64,000 nt of DNA from Planktothricoides raciborskii GIHE-MW2 (GCF_040564635.1 NZ_CP159837.1:515001-579000), one strand, 5' to 3'; counted from the first letter of the stretch, positions 25,843-35,413 are shown. The notes: generated by a model not told the origin, from the letters alone. Made by a program: numbers and translations.

Positions 25843-27141
25843 ATGGATACCCAAAATCGCACAGCGCAGAAAGCCAAGCCTCCCACCCCTGGAAGAATTC
25901 CCCCACCGCCGCCCCCGAAAGCCCCGCCACCGGCGCCTGTGCCCGGTAAAGGGATTCCAGAACAAGGCCATCACTCTGGTTTAATTAGGCAAAAAGCCGC
26001 CCAATTAAAACAGCAAACCTCGGAAAAGTTAATTGAGCCGATGGTGAGAAGTGCTTATGAACAAAAAGTATCGGATATTCATATTCGTGTCGGCGAAGTG
26101 CCTAGGTTTCGGATTAACGGCGAAATGATTCGCGCCGATAATTTTCCGGTGGTGACTCCAGAACTGTTGGAAAAATATCTGCAAGAGATTCTCACTCCGG
26201 CACAGCGAAAAAAATTTGACGAAAACCAAGAAATAGATGCCGCCATTTATTATCCGGGTTTGGTCAGATGTCGGATTAATTGTTTTCAAACCCTCAATGG
26301 TGGGGCGATCGTCTTACGATTGATTACTTTGCATATTCCCTCAATCGACCAATTGAGATTACCGCCGGTTTTGAAGAAAATCATTAGTATTCACCAAGGT
26401 TTAATTCTGGTTACTGGGCCGACTGGTTCGGGGAAATCTACGACTTTGGCGGCGATGATGCGTTATTTAAACGAAACCATCTATAAGCACGTCATTACCA
26501 TTGAAGATCCGATCGAATATGTTCACTCCTCTCACACCTGTTTGATTAGTCAACGAGAAGTGGGGATGCATACTCAAGATTTTCACGTAAGTTTACGGGC
26601 AGCTTTACGGGAAGATCCAGATGTGATTCTGATTGGGGAAATGCGCGATCGCATCACCGTTAATATTGCCCTACAAGCGGCGCAAACAGGTCACTTAGTC
26701 TTGGGCACTTTGCACACCCGCAGTGCGATTAATTCGGTGAACCGTTTATTAAACCTTTTTCCCCCTGAAGAAGAACACGCCATGCGGATTCAAATTGTGG
26801 AATCTTTAATGGCGGTAGTCTCTCAGGTTTTGGTGCCCACTGCTGACGGAGGACGCATCGCCGTTCACGATATTTTAATCAATACACCGGCCATGCAAGA
26901 TTACTTAATGAAAGGGGAAGAAGAGAATGCTTTCTTATTAATGCAAAGCGATACCCATGAAGGAATGCAAACCATGAATCAGGCATTATATCGCACTCTG
27001 ATGAAAGCACTGATTACCGAAGAACAGGCTAAGAAAGCATCGCCGGATCCGACAGAATTGGATCGTCTGATTCGTACCGGAGGCTTTGAAGCCCACAACT
27101 CTCCCCGTGATTTTGAAGGTAGATATGAAGCTAAATTTTAA
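25843..27141 (+). CDS. pilT: Type IV pilus retraction ATPase, PilT family
   Basis: This is a hexameric secretion ATPase powering pilus retraction, hence twitching or phototactic motility. Signatures are: N-terminal PAS-like domain with SDIHIRVGEVPRFRING, Walker A GPTGSGKST at about 192-200, the Asp box TIEDPIEYVH, Walker B DPDVILIGEMRD, and the His box TGHLVLGTLHT. The family is about 360 residues; this copy has an extra N-terminal 45 residues very rich in Pro (PPPPPKAPPPAPVPGKG). Cyanobacteria have more than one PilT, so which paralogue it is remains open. No pil partner genes are adjacent. Confidence 0.92.
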   Translation: MDTQNRTAQKAKPPTPGRIPPPPPPKAPPPAPVPGKGIPEQGHHSGLIRQKAAQLKQQTSEKLIEPMVRSAYEQKVSDIHIRVGEVPRFRINGEMIRADNFPVVTPELLEKYLQEILTPAQRKKFDENQEIDAAIYYPGLVRCRINCFQTLNGGAIVLRLITLHIPSIDQLRLPPVLKKIISIHQGLILVTGPTGSGKSTTLAAMMRYLNETIYKHVITIEDPIEYVHSSHTCLISQREVGMHTQDFHVSLRAALREDPDVILIGEMRDRITVNIALQAAQTGHLVLGTLHTRSAINSVNRLLNLFPPEEEHAMRIQIVESLMAVVSQVLVPTADGGRIAVHDILINTPAMQDYLMKGEEENAFLLMQSDTHEGMQTMNQALYRTLMKALITEEQAKKASPDPTELDRLIRTGGFEAHNSPRDFEGRYEAKF

Positions 27142-27391
27142 TTAGTTTGGTTATTCTTGGTGGTTGGTTATGGCTTATTCGTTGTTGGAGGTTGGCAGAG
27201 GAATAAAAAATTACGAATAACCTATTTTAGAGCAAGAATCTGGTTATATTCCCTGAATTATTCATAGCGATCTATCGCCCATATATTTCCTGAGAGTTTT
27301 ACTCATTACAAAGACACAAATAACCCAGAGATGAAAATCCACTTTTTCTTTGTGTTATTCGTGTCTTTGTGGTCAATAATCAATTTTGCTT

Positions 27392-28351
27392 TTATCGAGT
27401 GGCGTAGGTTTTCATCGGTTCTTTGATAAACCGGATATAGAGATGTTTGAAGGTCGATCTCACCACACGGGGTAAACCAAAGTCAATGGGGATTAAATTA
27501 TCCGGGAGTTTCCAATCGGTAATTTTTAAAGTATCAGGATGTTCTAAGGGAAAATGAATGTCCGCTAATTCGGGACATAATCCTAGTCGTTGAGATGCGG
27601 TAATGGTGGGGATTATGTTTGGGTCAACATTGACGATTTCAATTAAGGCGCGATCGCAGGCAAATACATCGGGAGAAGCGGCTAAAACCCCTAATTCCCT
27701 GGGTTCGCCGCCACTTGGCCCATTTCCTTCATGGCCAATAATTGCGTCCACAATGGTTAAATCAGGGGCGATCACCCGCGCTGTTTCCACTAACATAAGG
27801 CCGAAATGGTTGGCATCTTTTCCTGCTTCCATGTGCCACCAAGCTTTCATTTTTCCCGGTACACAACCAAACAGATTCTTGACTCCCATTGTCATGGTTA
27901 ATTGAGCATGGGATTTGATTTTAGGTAAATTAATCACCACGTCCGCTTCCATTGCCTGTTTTGATAAGCGTAAATGGTTAAATTCTTCGCTGACTGTTTG
28001 ATAGCGTTTGCCGTTAAATTCCACAATGGGAATATTTAACTCTTCCAGTAAAGGTAAATAACCATTTGCTTCAGCCACTCCCTTAGCGCTGCCAAAAGCT
28101 GGACTATCTCCCATAAACGGTTTTCCCCCCACCGCTTGCACCATTTTGGCCACACAATAGACCATTTCCCCACGGGTGACACATTCTTTGGTGGGTCGAG
28201 CTCCGGTGAGTAAATTGGGCTTTAATAAGACGCGATCGCCTGGTTTCACAAAAGCACCCATGCCCCCCAATGGTTCGAGCAAGGTTTCTAGAGAAGCTGG
28301 CAAGGTTTCTATTTGATAGGAATTGGCTCGAATTAAACTGACTGTGGACAT
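27392..28351 (-). CDS. DUF362 domain protein
   Basis: This 319-residue protein has the DUF362 pattern: VLLKPNLLTGARPTKECVTR near residue 40, GDSPAFGSAKGV, DVVINLPKIKSHAQLTMTMG, KNLFGCVPGKMKAWWHM, and IVDAIIGHEGNGPSGGEPRE. The family is often fused to ferredoxin-type clusters; here no CxxCxxC cluster is present, so it is the single-domain form. The reaction is not known. It lies downstream of the SDR-dioxygenase fusion on the same strand, 142 bases away, and may act in the same pathway. Confidence 0.85.
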   Translation of the reverse strand: MSTVSLIRANSYQIETLPASLETLLEPLGGMGAFVKPGDRVLLKPNLLTGARPTKECVTRGEMVYCVAKMVQAVGGKPFMGDSPAFGSAKGVAEANGYLPLLEELNIPIVEFNGKRYQTVSEEFNHLRLSKQAMEADVVINLPKIKSHAQLTMTMGVKNLFGCVPGKMKAWWHMEAGKDANHFGLMLVETARVIAPDLTIVDAIIGHEGNGPSGGEPRELGVLAASPDVFACDRALIEIVNVDPNIIPTITASQRLGLCPELADIHFPLEHPDTLKITDWKLPDNLIPIDFGLPRVVRSTFKHLYIRFIKEPMKTYATR

Positions 28352-28493
28352 AAGTAATCGTTTGGATAAGTTTATTTAGGGGTTTCTCTGCAATTAATTT
28401 CCCCAAGGTGGGGAGATAAGTCTTAATTCTAACACGGGATTTTTGGATTCGGCCAAATTCTAATTTTCCGTCTAATTTAATCTCATTTAAAGT

Positions 28494-30110
28494 CTAATTA
28501 CCCGATAAAGATATGGGATCGTGATAATTTGGACTATATCCTGGTAAAACTTTTACCGTTTTTTGGGCGATTCTTAAAGTCAGAGACAGACGCACTTTGC
28601 CACTGGTGTTATAAACAGAACGATGCACCAAATTATCCGTAAATACAATAAAATTACCGGGTTTTAATACCACGGGTATTGCTTTTTCTTTAACGGCATT
28701 AGGAACATTAAAAAAATGATTGCCGCTAAATGGATCGGTGACTTGAATTTTACATTGATCTAATTCTATTTTGGGAATATATTCAAAGCCATTCCTTTCG
28801 GTGACATCGGTTAATGCAATATAAATATTAATGCTTTTTCCTTCCCCGGACAGTAAATTTGGATAAATATCTCGATGCCAAAATGGGATGAGTTGACGGG
28901 AGGGATAATTAACCCATAACTCCGAACGCCATAGGTGAAAATTTTCGCCGAGATATTTTTTCAATACCGCCAGTAAGTTGTCGTCTTTACACAAGTCCAA
29001 TATTGGCGGACTGTCTAAGTGTCTTTCCATGTAAAATTGCCGCTTATAACATTGGACTAACAGCAACATTAGGGAGCCAAATTGTAAGCGTAACAGCGAT
29101 TTTAATCCTTGAATTAGTAAAAGTTTGACAGGCGGTTTGGGCAAGACTTTTTTCAGAATATGCTGAGAAATCTGCGCTATTTGCTCTTGAGTTAAATTGA
29201 GGGCATAAGGCCCCCAAATTTCATCGGTGCCATCATAATAAATTTGCTTGGGTTCTTCCTTGGGTTTTTGCTTGGGTTCTTGCTTGGTTTCAACCGTTGG
29301 CATCCCGCCAGTCCAGGATAAACTTTTTTCCCATAGTTCTTGACATAAATTATGGTTTTGGGCTAAGGGTGGCCAAGGTATTTCGGCGCCGTTTTGATCG
29401 AAAAATTTCCCGGTAATGGATGCAAATTCTGGAGAGGTGGCACAGAGTAAGCTACTATAAGCACCTTTTTCTGGACTAATTCCCACACCTAAGTATTTAC
29501 TCAATTGATGACCAATGGTAATATTGGATTGGACATATCCCGGATGCACCGCATTGACGTTAATGTTGGTGAATTTTTGCGCGATTTGTTGGGTTAAGAG
29601 TAATAAACAAAGTTTAGACTGATTATATAATTCGATAAAATTAAATGGGGTTGGTTTAACAAATAAATCCCATTGGATTCGAGTCGGTTTTAAGGCTAAA
29701 TCTGAGGATACCATGACCAGCCGACTAGGGGCGGATTGTTGTAATTTTTCCAATAGTAAGTAAGTTAGCAAAAAGTGCCCTAAGTAGTTGGTTCCCCAAA
29801 TTACCTCAAATCCTTCTTCCGTGACGCCTCTGCCGTTGAATATTCCGGCATTGTTGACTAAAATATTTAAGGGTAAGTTTTTGTCTAAAAAGAGTTGAAC
29901 ACAGTGACGGACTGATTCTAGTGAGGCTAGATTTAACGGTAAGTATTCGATGTTTGGGTTGTCGGTTTTTTCCCGGATATAGGCGATCGCTTTTGCGGCT
30001 TTTTTTGCAGAACGACAAGCAATGAAGACATGATGGCCTAGTTGGGCTAATCCCACCGCTGTCATTAAGCCAACCCCTGAATTTCCCCCGGTAATAATAG
30101 ATACTTGCAT
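28494..30110 (-). CDS. Fusion of short-chain dehydrogenase and PhyH-like Fe(II)/2-oxoglutarate dioxygenase
   Basis: Residues 1-265 are a classical SDR: TGGNSGVG (7-14), NNAG (86-89), catalytic Ser near 135, YNQSK (Tyr162, Lys166), and the HPGYVQSNI block. This resembles the protochlorophyllide-reductase/retinol-dehydrogenase group. A Lys/Glu/Pro-rich linker (275-292) leads to a second enzyme. Residues 300-530 carry a phytanoyl-CoA-hydroxylase-type jelly roll with iron ligands His412 and Asp414 (FWHRDIY) and His496 (LVHRSVY). Arg507 or the nearby RIAQK could bind 2-oxoglutarate. Both active sites look intact. A two-step oxidation/reduction on one lipid-like or secondary-metabolite substrate is the natural inference. 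Neighbouring DUF362 is downstream. Confidence 0.85.
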   Translation of the reverse strand: MQVSIITGGNSGVGLMTAVGLAQLGHHVFIACRSAKKAAKAIAYIREKTDNPNIEYLPLNLASLESVRHCVQLFLDKNLPLNILVNNAGIFNGRGVTEEGFEVIWGTNYLGHFLLTYLLLEKLQQSAPSRLVMVSSDLALKPTRIQWDLFVKPTPFNFIELYNQSKLCLLLLTQQIAQKFTNINVNAVHPGYVQSNITIGHQLSKYLGVGISPEKGAYSSLLCATSPEFASITGKFFDQNGAEIPWPPLAQNHNLCQELWEKSLSWTGGMPTVETKQEPKQKPKEEPKQIYYDGTDEIWGPYALNLTQEQIAQISQHILKKVLPKPPVKLLLIQGLKSLLRLQFGSLMLLLVQCYKRQFYMERHLDSPPILDLCKDDNLLAVLKKYLGENFHLWRSELWVNYPSRQLIPFWHRDIYPNLLSGEGKSINIYIALTDVTERNGFEYIPKIELDQCKIQVTDPFSGNHFFNVPNAVKEKAIPVVLKPGNFIVFTDNLVHRSVYNTSGKVRLSLTLRIAQKTVKVLPGYSPNYHDPISLSGN

Positions 30111-30136
30111 AAGTTAATTTTTCTGATTCTGTGACT

Positions 30137-31567
30137 TTATGAGTGGATGAATGATTTGATGTTCCCTTGATGTTCTCTCAGCGATCGCGCTACCACTCCC
30201 GAAATTGCGGCCAATAATAGCCAACCGAGAATGTTAATCCGGGAGTCAAAGAGAGGGACATCTAATACATGAAATAAGATACAGCCGATAAAGGTGATGA
30301 GGTAACTAAAGAAAATTAATCGATCTTGGAAAAAGGGAATTACTTTACTTTCGCTGTCCGAATCGATCGACCAATTACGCAATAATAATATGCCTTGGGC
30401 TACGACCCAAGCAACTATACCAGATAATAATAAGGTGGCGGGAATGCCGGTTTCCGCAGACAGCATTAAGAATAAGTTGTGGGGATGTCCCATATAGACT
30501 TGGGTTTGGGCTTCGTAGAGTGGGGGAAAACTGCGTAATCCCCAGCCCGTTAAGGGCTTTTCTAAGGTCATGTTTCCGGCAAATTTCCATTGAGTGATGC
30601 GTAAAGTCCCTATGTGGCGATCGGGAAACAGGTCGTCGTTGATTCTAGCCCAAAAGTAAGCGGGGACGATCGCCCTTAACCATCCCTGGATTGGGTTTGG
30701 GCCAAAGGCTGCACCCAGTATGGCGGTGACAACGGCGGCGACCACGCCTAGGATCCAGCGCCAGCCTTGGTACAGGGCAAAGGCAATTAGGGCAAGGAGG
30801 GCGATCGCCCAACCATTGCGCGAGTTAGTCAAAATCAGGGCAATGCCATTTCCCAATATTGCCAGGGTTAAAAATAGCCAGCGCATCCACATTTGACTCG
30901 CGTCTTCTGTGGAGTTCAAGTTCACCACTCTGACAATTCGGGGATCGCGGGGATCTCTGACCATTTCTTGTTGGGTAGGTATTTGCTGCCGCTGTTTGAG
31001 GGCTTGGGTTTCTTCAATCCAGAGTCCGAGTCCTAAAATAAACGGAATTAAAAAGTAACTGGCTAAAACATTGGCATAAGCAAATACGGAAGCCATGCGA
31101 CCGGGGGGCGTCCCCATTGGTGCGATCGGCCAATCAATAATTAGCCCTAATTTTACCGGGCCAGTCCAGCCCCAAAATAGCTGACCAAAGCCAATTATTA
31201 CTACGGGAATTGAGCCAATTAACAAAATCCAGGCCATGCGTCGCAATTGTTGCGGGGTTTGAATTAGTACGGTGAAGGCAGCAAAAAAGGCAAAGAAAGG
31301 TAAAAAATTAAATAAGCCTAGCAATGCGGCGATTTTATCTGCCGCTAAAGTCGCACTGATGACTAGGAGTGCGGCTAAGAGTGCGAAGCCTTGATTAATT
31401 TTGCTTTGGTGGATTTGTTGGGGGTAGTTTTTCCAAGTTCCCCCTAGGGCGAATAATAGAGAAATCCCCGCGAGTAAAGGACTCATGGGTAATAAAAGTA
31501 ACCCGAATTGGGCTATGTTCCACCATCGTTGCAAACGGGGGTCAGGATGTGGTTGTAATAGTTTCAT
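30137..31567 (-). CDS. O-antigen ligase/polymerase family membrane protein
   Basis: The 476-residue protein has about ten to twelve membrane segments and a large loop with RMASVFAYANVLASY, then LILTNSRNGWAIALL and the characteristic GWGLRSFPPLYE...MGHPHNLFLMLSAETG block. That block matches Wzy_C/WaaL-type proteins, with conserved Arg, His and Gly in the periplasmic loop. In cyanobacteria such proteins include polysaccharide ligases and the IctB group. Without sugar-transferase neighbours the substrate is open. It ends 26 bases before the SDR-dioxygenase start, so the two may be co-transcribed. Confidence 0.85.
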   Translation of the reverse strand: MKLLQPHPDPRLQRWWNIAQFGLLLLPMSPLLAGISLLFALGGTWKNYPQQIHQSKINQGFALLAALLVISATLAADKIAALLGLFNFLPFFAFFAAFTVLIQTPQQLRRMAWILLIGSIPVVIIGFGQLFWGWTGPVKLGLIIDWPIAPMGTPPGRMASVFAYANVLASYFLIPFILGLGLWIEETQALKQRQQIPTQQEMVRDPRDPRIVRVVNLNSTEDASQMWMRWLFLTLAILGNGIALILTNSRNGWAIALLALIAFALYQGWRWILGVVAAVVTAILGAAFGPNPIQGWLRAIVPAYFWARINDDLFPDRHIGTLRITQWKFAGNMTLEKPLTGWGLRSFPPLYEAQTQVYMGHPHNLFLMLSAETGIPATLLLSGIVAWVVAQGILLLRNWSIDSDSESKVIPFFQDRLIFFSYLITFIGCILFHVLDVPLFDSRINILGWLLLAAISGVVARSLREHQGNIKSFIHS

Positions 31568-31620
31568 GCAACAAGACTGTCCGTATAAAAAAAAGCGATT
31601 CTACCGCCGCAGACATCGCA

Positions 31621-32010
31621 CTATCCTAATATTTTTTTTACCTCATTGAGTACCTCAGCTAAAAAAGGAGCATCTGATTTAATTACATTATCCTCACTGC
31701 CATCATGTTTATGATGAGGAAAGGTAGGAAGATTTAATTTGCGATGGTGTTCCGTATTGTCATAGCGAAAAATTAGGTCGTTCTGTGAATTCATATATTG
31801 ATAACTATACATTTTTCTATCGATGGATATTTCCGTATAGACAAATTCTCGGAAATACAAGAAAGAATTATCTGGAAAATCAATGTTTCCTCGAATGAAA
31901 CCTTCATACATTCCTCTTCGACCGCAGTCTAGATTAAATATTTTGACGATTGCCGATGATGCAAGTAACATCTGAACTTGCTGAAAATAATCTTCAATTA
32001 ACAAAATCAA
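31621..32010 (-). CDS. TumE-like (DUF6516) toxin of a toxin-antitoxin pair
   Basis: The 129-residue protein reads IEDYFQQVQMLLASSAIV, GMYEGFIRGNIDFPDNS, LYFREFVYTEISIDRKMYSY, YDNTEHHRKLNLPTFPHHKH and a C-terminal EVLNEVKKILG. I recognise this as the DUF6516/TumE type of small toxins. The His-rich PHHKHDGSE segment is its most conserved part. The start is a TTG inside the end of the upstream gene (17-base overlap), suggesting translational coupling. The role, presumably an mRNA- or translation-targeting toxin, is by family only. Confidence 0.7.
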   Translation of the reverse strand: MILLIEDYFQQVQMLLASSAIVKIFNLDCGRRGMYEGFIRGNIDFPDNSFLYFREFVYTEISIDRKMYSYQYMNSQNDLIFRYDNTEHHRKLNLPTFPHHKHDGSEDNVIKSDAPFLAEVLNEVKKILG

Positions 32011-32284
32011 TTTCCTCTATCGACTCTTTGGTTTGTTGTAAATGGGTCAGCATTCGATATTCTCCGATCCATTCATCAAAGTCAAAACTATGGGGTAATT
32101 CATCATTGTTAAACCGGGTGATAAATTCCTCGGTGGATAATTGATATTTGGTTTCAAATTCCTGAAGCCGTTTTTGGGTAGCTTTTATTCCGGCGTTTAC
32201 ACTTTGTAGTCTTTCTGATAAAGCACTTTGAATAATTCGTTTGAGTGATTCTGGATTTTTTGCTCTTAGTTTGAGTTCAGCCAT
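31994..32284 (-). CDS. Partner (putative antitoxin) of the TumE-like protein
   Basis: This 96-residue helical protein starts at ATG 32284. It reads MAELKLRAKNPESLKRIIQS, a middle KRLQEFETKYQLSTEEFITRF with a coiled-coil look, and ends in a SFDFDEWIGEYRML segment. It overlaps the toxin-like gene by 17 bases, the usual arrangement with the antitoxin first. No helix-turn-helix is obvious. The antitoxin role is inferred from the pairing, not from its own sequence. Confidence 0.7.
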   Translation of the reverse strand: MAELKLRAKNPESLKRIIQSALSERLQSVNAGIKATQKRLQEFETKYQLSTEEFITRFNNDELPHSFDFDEWIGEYRMLTHLQQTKESIEEIDFVN

Positions 32285-32455
32285 GATTTTTTTCTCCTGA
32301 TGCTGTGAATTTGACTATTTTTTACTGGGGGATTAGTTACTGATTTTTGATTTTATCAGGCGATCGCTTGCTAATTTGGCAATAATAGCAAGCAAAATTT
32401 AATTCAGTAACCTGTTACGACGCGGCATATATGGGCTATGTATTTAGCAATTTAT

Positions 32456-32800
32456 TCAACGATGAATCGAATGGGTCAACCCAGGAATTTCTACATTGTC
32501 ATCGACTCTCGCAAACTCATTAAAAAGTTCAAAAAATAAATCTAGGGCTTGACGCTCGTACTGTGAGAAAAATAAAATTATTTTGTCCCAAGATTGGCTA
32601 GATGTAATCTTAAATTTTTCTTGAATCCAAGGGTCAAAATTGGCAAAGTGTTTCTCTTGCTCCGTTTCGACTTCTCCAAGTTGATGCCGCGCCAAAAAAT
32701 AACCTGCTAAGAAACTTTGTAAGTGGGTAATTGATGGTTGTCCCAGATACATGGCAGGCCGTTTTTGAATCTTGCGGATGATATCGTATAAATCTAGCAT
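32456..32800 (-). CDS. Conserved hypothetical protein
   Basis: The protein has 114 residues. It begins MLDLYDIIRKIQKRPAMYLG and continues SITHLQSFLAGYFLARHQLG, then a helix and EKFKITSSQSWDKIILFFSQYE. The KRPAMYLG and LAGYFLAR blocks recur in a family of small cyanobacterial and proteobacterial proteins found near toxin and immunity genes. I cannot name a Pfam family. It sits 170 bases upstream of the TumE-like pair on the same strand. An immunity or antitoxin role is possible but unproven. Confidence 0.65.
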   Translation of the reverse strand: MLDLYDIIRKIQKRPAMYLGQPSITHLQSFLAGYFLARHQLGEVETEQEKHFANFDPWIQEKFKITSSQSWDKIILFFSQYERQALDLFFELFNEFARVDDNVEIPGLTHSIHR

Positions 32801-32962
32801 AAACTATACTATTTTACCAAATATGACACATTATTGTAATGGTTGTTTTCTTTATTCATGCAACCAGAATCAGTCTGTATTTTAATTAGGCTTTTACCCA
32901 AAGAAGCGATCGCATCTGTCCAGAAAGCGATCGCCTTCATTCCATCACCATCAACGGATTAT

Positions 32963-33805
32963 TTAAGCCAGTTCCCAACATTCAGTCCGGGTCAGGCGAA
33001 TTTGGGCTAAAGCAAAAATAGTGGGGATAATTCGCCCATAATTAGTGGCGATCGCCCGCCAACCTAAATCCGCTAAAAACCAAGTCCATAAAGCGGGGCC
33101 TAAAAACGCAAACACACTCCGAACTGCCCCATAACGTCCAGCAGTTAAGGCCATTCCTCGGCGAGCCATGTGTAAAGTTACATAATTTTGCAACTGAGTT
33201 GCGGCGATGGTTCCGCCGCGAACTAGGGCTTGTTTGGCAATTTGATATTTGGCAAATTGAATGGCAAATTGACGGGCAATTTGTTGCAAAAGCATGGGCT
33301 TAATTAAAGAATTTACCGCCAAGGCGCAACCGCCTTTAACGAATATGCCCAACGGATCTTTTTGTACTGCTAAAGGCAATGGTTGAGAAAAGTTACTACT
33401 GGCAAGCGATCGCTGAATTCTGAGGGTTAAAGACTTTTGTTCGCTTTCCGGTAACTGTTTCCATGCCCGTCCCATTAAATGTAGGAAAACTTCCGCTTCT
33501 AAATCCGTGGTCGAAAGTTTTTCGGAATAAGAAATGTTTAAATAGTTACAAACTTGAATTAAAGCTTGGCGATAACTAAAATGATGGGTTTGGCCCCTAA
33601 TCACCGTAAAGCCATCCGCCGCCAAAAATCTAAATCGCTGCTCGATCGCATCCAACCAAACTGCGCGATCGCGGCTTTGAATGTCCAGGGGGTTTGGGGT
33701 TTGCACATAATCCAGGGGATTAAACTTGGGGCGGAATAGAATATCGGTCAATTGTTGTAACTCTTCTTCTGTCGCCAACTCTAGCACTGTTCTTAGTTCA
33801 TCCAA
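32963..33805 (-). CDS. YaaW-like conserved protein
   Basis: The 280-residue protein begins MDELRTVLELATEEELQQLT, which is characteristic of the YaaW/ubiquinol-cytochrome-c-chaperone-like proteins. Further blocks are FNPLDYVQTPNPLD, WLDAIEQRFRFLAADG, and HLMGRAWKQLPESEQ. The C-terminal half is hydrophobic and Ala-rich (SLIKPMLLQQIARQFAIQFA and VFAFLGPALWTWFLADLG), consistent with membrane association. The function is unknown. It diverges from the FAD enzyme at 34067. Confidence 0.75.
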   Translation of the reverse strand: MDELRTVLELATEEELQQLTDILFRPKFNPLDYVQTPNPLDIQSRDRAVWLDAIEQRFRFLAADGFTVIRGQTHHFSYRQALIQVCNYLNISYSEKLSTTDLEAEVFLHLMGRAWKQLPESEQKSLTLRIQRSLASSNFSQPLPLAVQKDPLGIFVKGGCALAVNSLIKPMLLQQIARQFAIQFAKYQIAKQALVRGGTIAATQLQNYVTLHMARRGMALTAGRYGAVRSVFAFLGPALWTWFLADLGWRAIATNYGRIIPTIFALAQIRLTRTECWELA

Positions 33806-34066
33806 CTTTAGCCACCTCCCTTGATTTTTCTACCTAAATTTAATCCAATTAATCTAGGCAGGTTATTATATATGATTATTTTACGACGGGCATTTTTGGT
33901 TAAATTTTAGCAAATTTTTCGCAAATTTACCGCTCGCATTGAGCATAACGGCTCAACAGAGTCAGATAATTGCCTCGGATCGCCCTTTGATGATCATCGA
34001 TGAATTCACAATAAATTAACATATTGATTGTTACTAAAAACATCCAGGATATCTAGGAAAACTTTC

Positions 34067-35164
34067 ATGTTTGATGTCGCAGTGATTGGCGCGGGAATGG
34101 CGGGTTTAACCTGTGCCCAGCAGTTACAACAACTCGGATATCAGGTGGTGGTTCTAGAAAAATCTCGTGGGGTCGGTGGTCGAGTGGCGACTCGCCGATT
34201 ACCAGAGACTCGCGCCGATCATGGGGCGCGGTTTCTCAAGCCAAACACTGATTTATTACATCAATTGGTGATGGTGTTATCAAGTCATCACATTGTGCAG
34301 CCTTGGACCGATCGCTTGTACCAATTTAATCCCGACAATGGGGAATTGGTCGCCGATGCTAATTGGTGTCCTTATTATATCGCCCCAGAAGGGATGAATG
34401 CTGTGGGGAAATTTCTGGGGACGGGCTTGAATATTTGCTTCAGCGGACGAGTAGAAAAGATTTATCCCGATAGAAATAATCTCATCTGGCAAATTACCCT
34501 GGAAGCGACATCAGAGTTAGAGTCAACGGAAGTAGTTGCGCGAACTCTGGTGATGGCCATTCCTGCGCCCCAAGCTTTGACGCTTTTGGAACCAGAAGCC
34601 ACGGGAGTTTCTTCGGCAGTGCTTGACAAAGTGCGATCGGTGGAATTTGACCCTTGTATCGCGGTCATGGCTGGCTATCCCGCCGCCAGACAAAAAGATT
34701 TAGCCCAACAAAATCCGGTTTGGCGGGGTTTATTCTTTCCGCCAAATGACCCCCTCGCTTGGATCGCTTGGGATAGCAGCAAACGCAAGGGGGCAAAACA
34801 ACCTGTATTTGTCCTGCATAGTAGCGCCGAATTTGCCGAAAATTATTTAGAGGCGACGGATTTACAACCGGCAGGCGATCGAATTTTAGACCGGGCGGCG
34901 GAATGCACAATTCCCTGGTTAAATGCCCCGGAATGGGTGCAGATTCACCGTTGGCGTTATGCTTTTTGTCGCCGTCCTTTACCGGAAGAAATCTTAATTG
35001 CCGATAGTCCGTTACCGTTAGTTTGTGCCGGTGATTGGTGTGGGGGAAATCAAATCGAAGGGGCGTTACGTTCTGGTTTTGAAGCTGCCCGGTGGATCAA
35101 TGGACAATTGCAGGAACTTCCTCTGCCACCTTTGGCTAGTTTTTGGCATAGAATTGCCGGATAA
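34067..35164 (+). CDS. Renalase-like FAD-dependent amine oxidoreductase
   Basis: This flavoprotein has about 365 residues. The N-terminal dinucleotide-binding loop is VIGAGMAGLTCAQQL, followed by ESxxxxGGR-type VLEKSRGVGGRVATRR and a DHGARF motif. C-terminal VCAGDWCGGNQIEGALRSG binds the flavin, as in renalase/amine-oxidase proteins. The ATG at 34067 with AGGAA upstream is preferred; an in-frame TTG at 34028 lacks a ribosome-binding site. Substrate not known. In plants and cyanobacteria related genes are annotated as NAD(P)-binding or renalase-like proteins. Confidence 0.88.
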   Translation: MFDVAVIGAGMAGLTCAQQLQQLGYQVVVLEKSRGVGGRVATRRLPETRADHGARFLKPNTDLLHQLVMVLSSHHIVQPWTDRLYQFNPDNGELVADANWCPYYIAPEGMNAVGKFLGTGLNICFSGRVEKIYPDRNNLIWQITLEATSELESTEVVARTLVMAIPAPQALTLLEPEATGVSSAVLDKVRSVEFDPCIAVMAGYPAARQKDLAQQNPVWRGLFFPPNDPLAWIAWDSSKRKGAKQPVFVLHSSAEFAENYLEATDLQPAGDRILDRAAECTIPWLNAPEWVQIHRWRYAFCRRPLPEEILIADSPLPLVCAGDWCGGNQIEGALRSGFEAARWINGQLQELPLPPLASFWHRIAG

Positions 35165-35413
35165 TTGGCGCGATTCGGCTAAAAAGAGGAGGCTAATGAG
35201 AGAGGAGAGAGAAAAGAGGAAATTAGATATAAAGATAACCAAGAAACCCGATTTCTCTCCTCAAAAATTATATCCCTTTATTTCTGCTATCTAATTTCTC
35301 GGTGTTCTCTGTGTCTCTGTGGTAAATTTTATGAGAATGAAATAATAACTTGATTTTTTATTCAATACATGATAAACTATTGTTATAATAATCGGACAAG
35401 CACTCAAGAAAAT

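Noticed and set aside
35369-35413. Upstream ATG for the DUF5131 protein
   Set aside because: The added 15 residues (MINYCYNNRTSTQEN) are not typical, and the family start is MSSINTGIEW-like at 35414.
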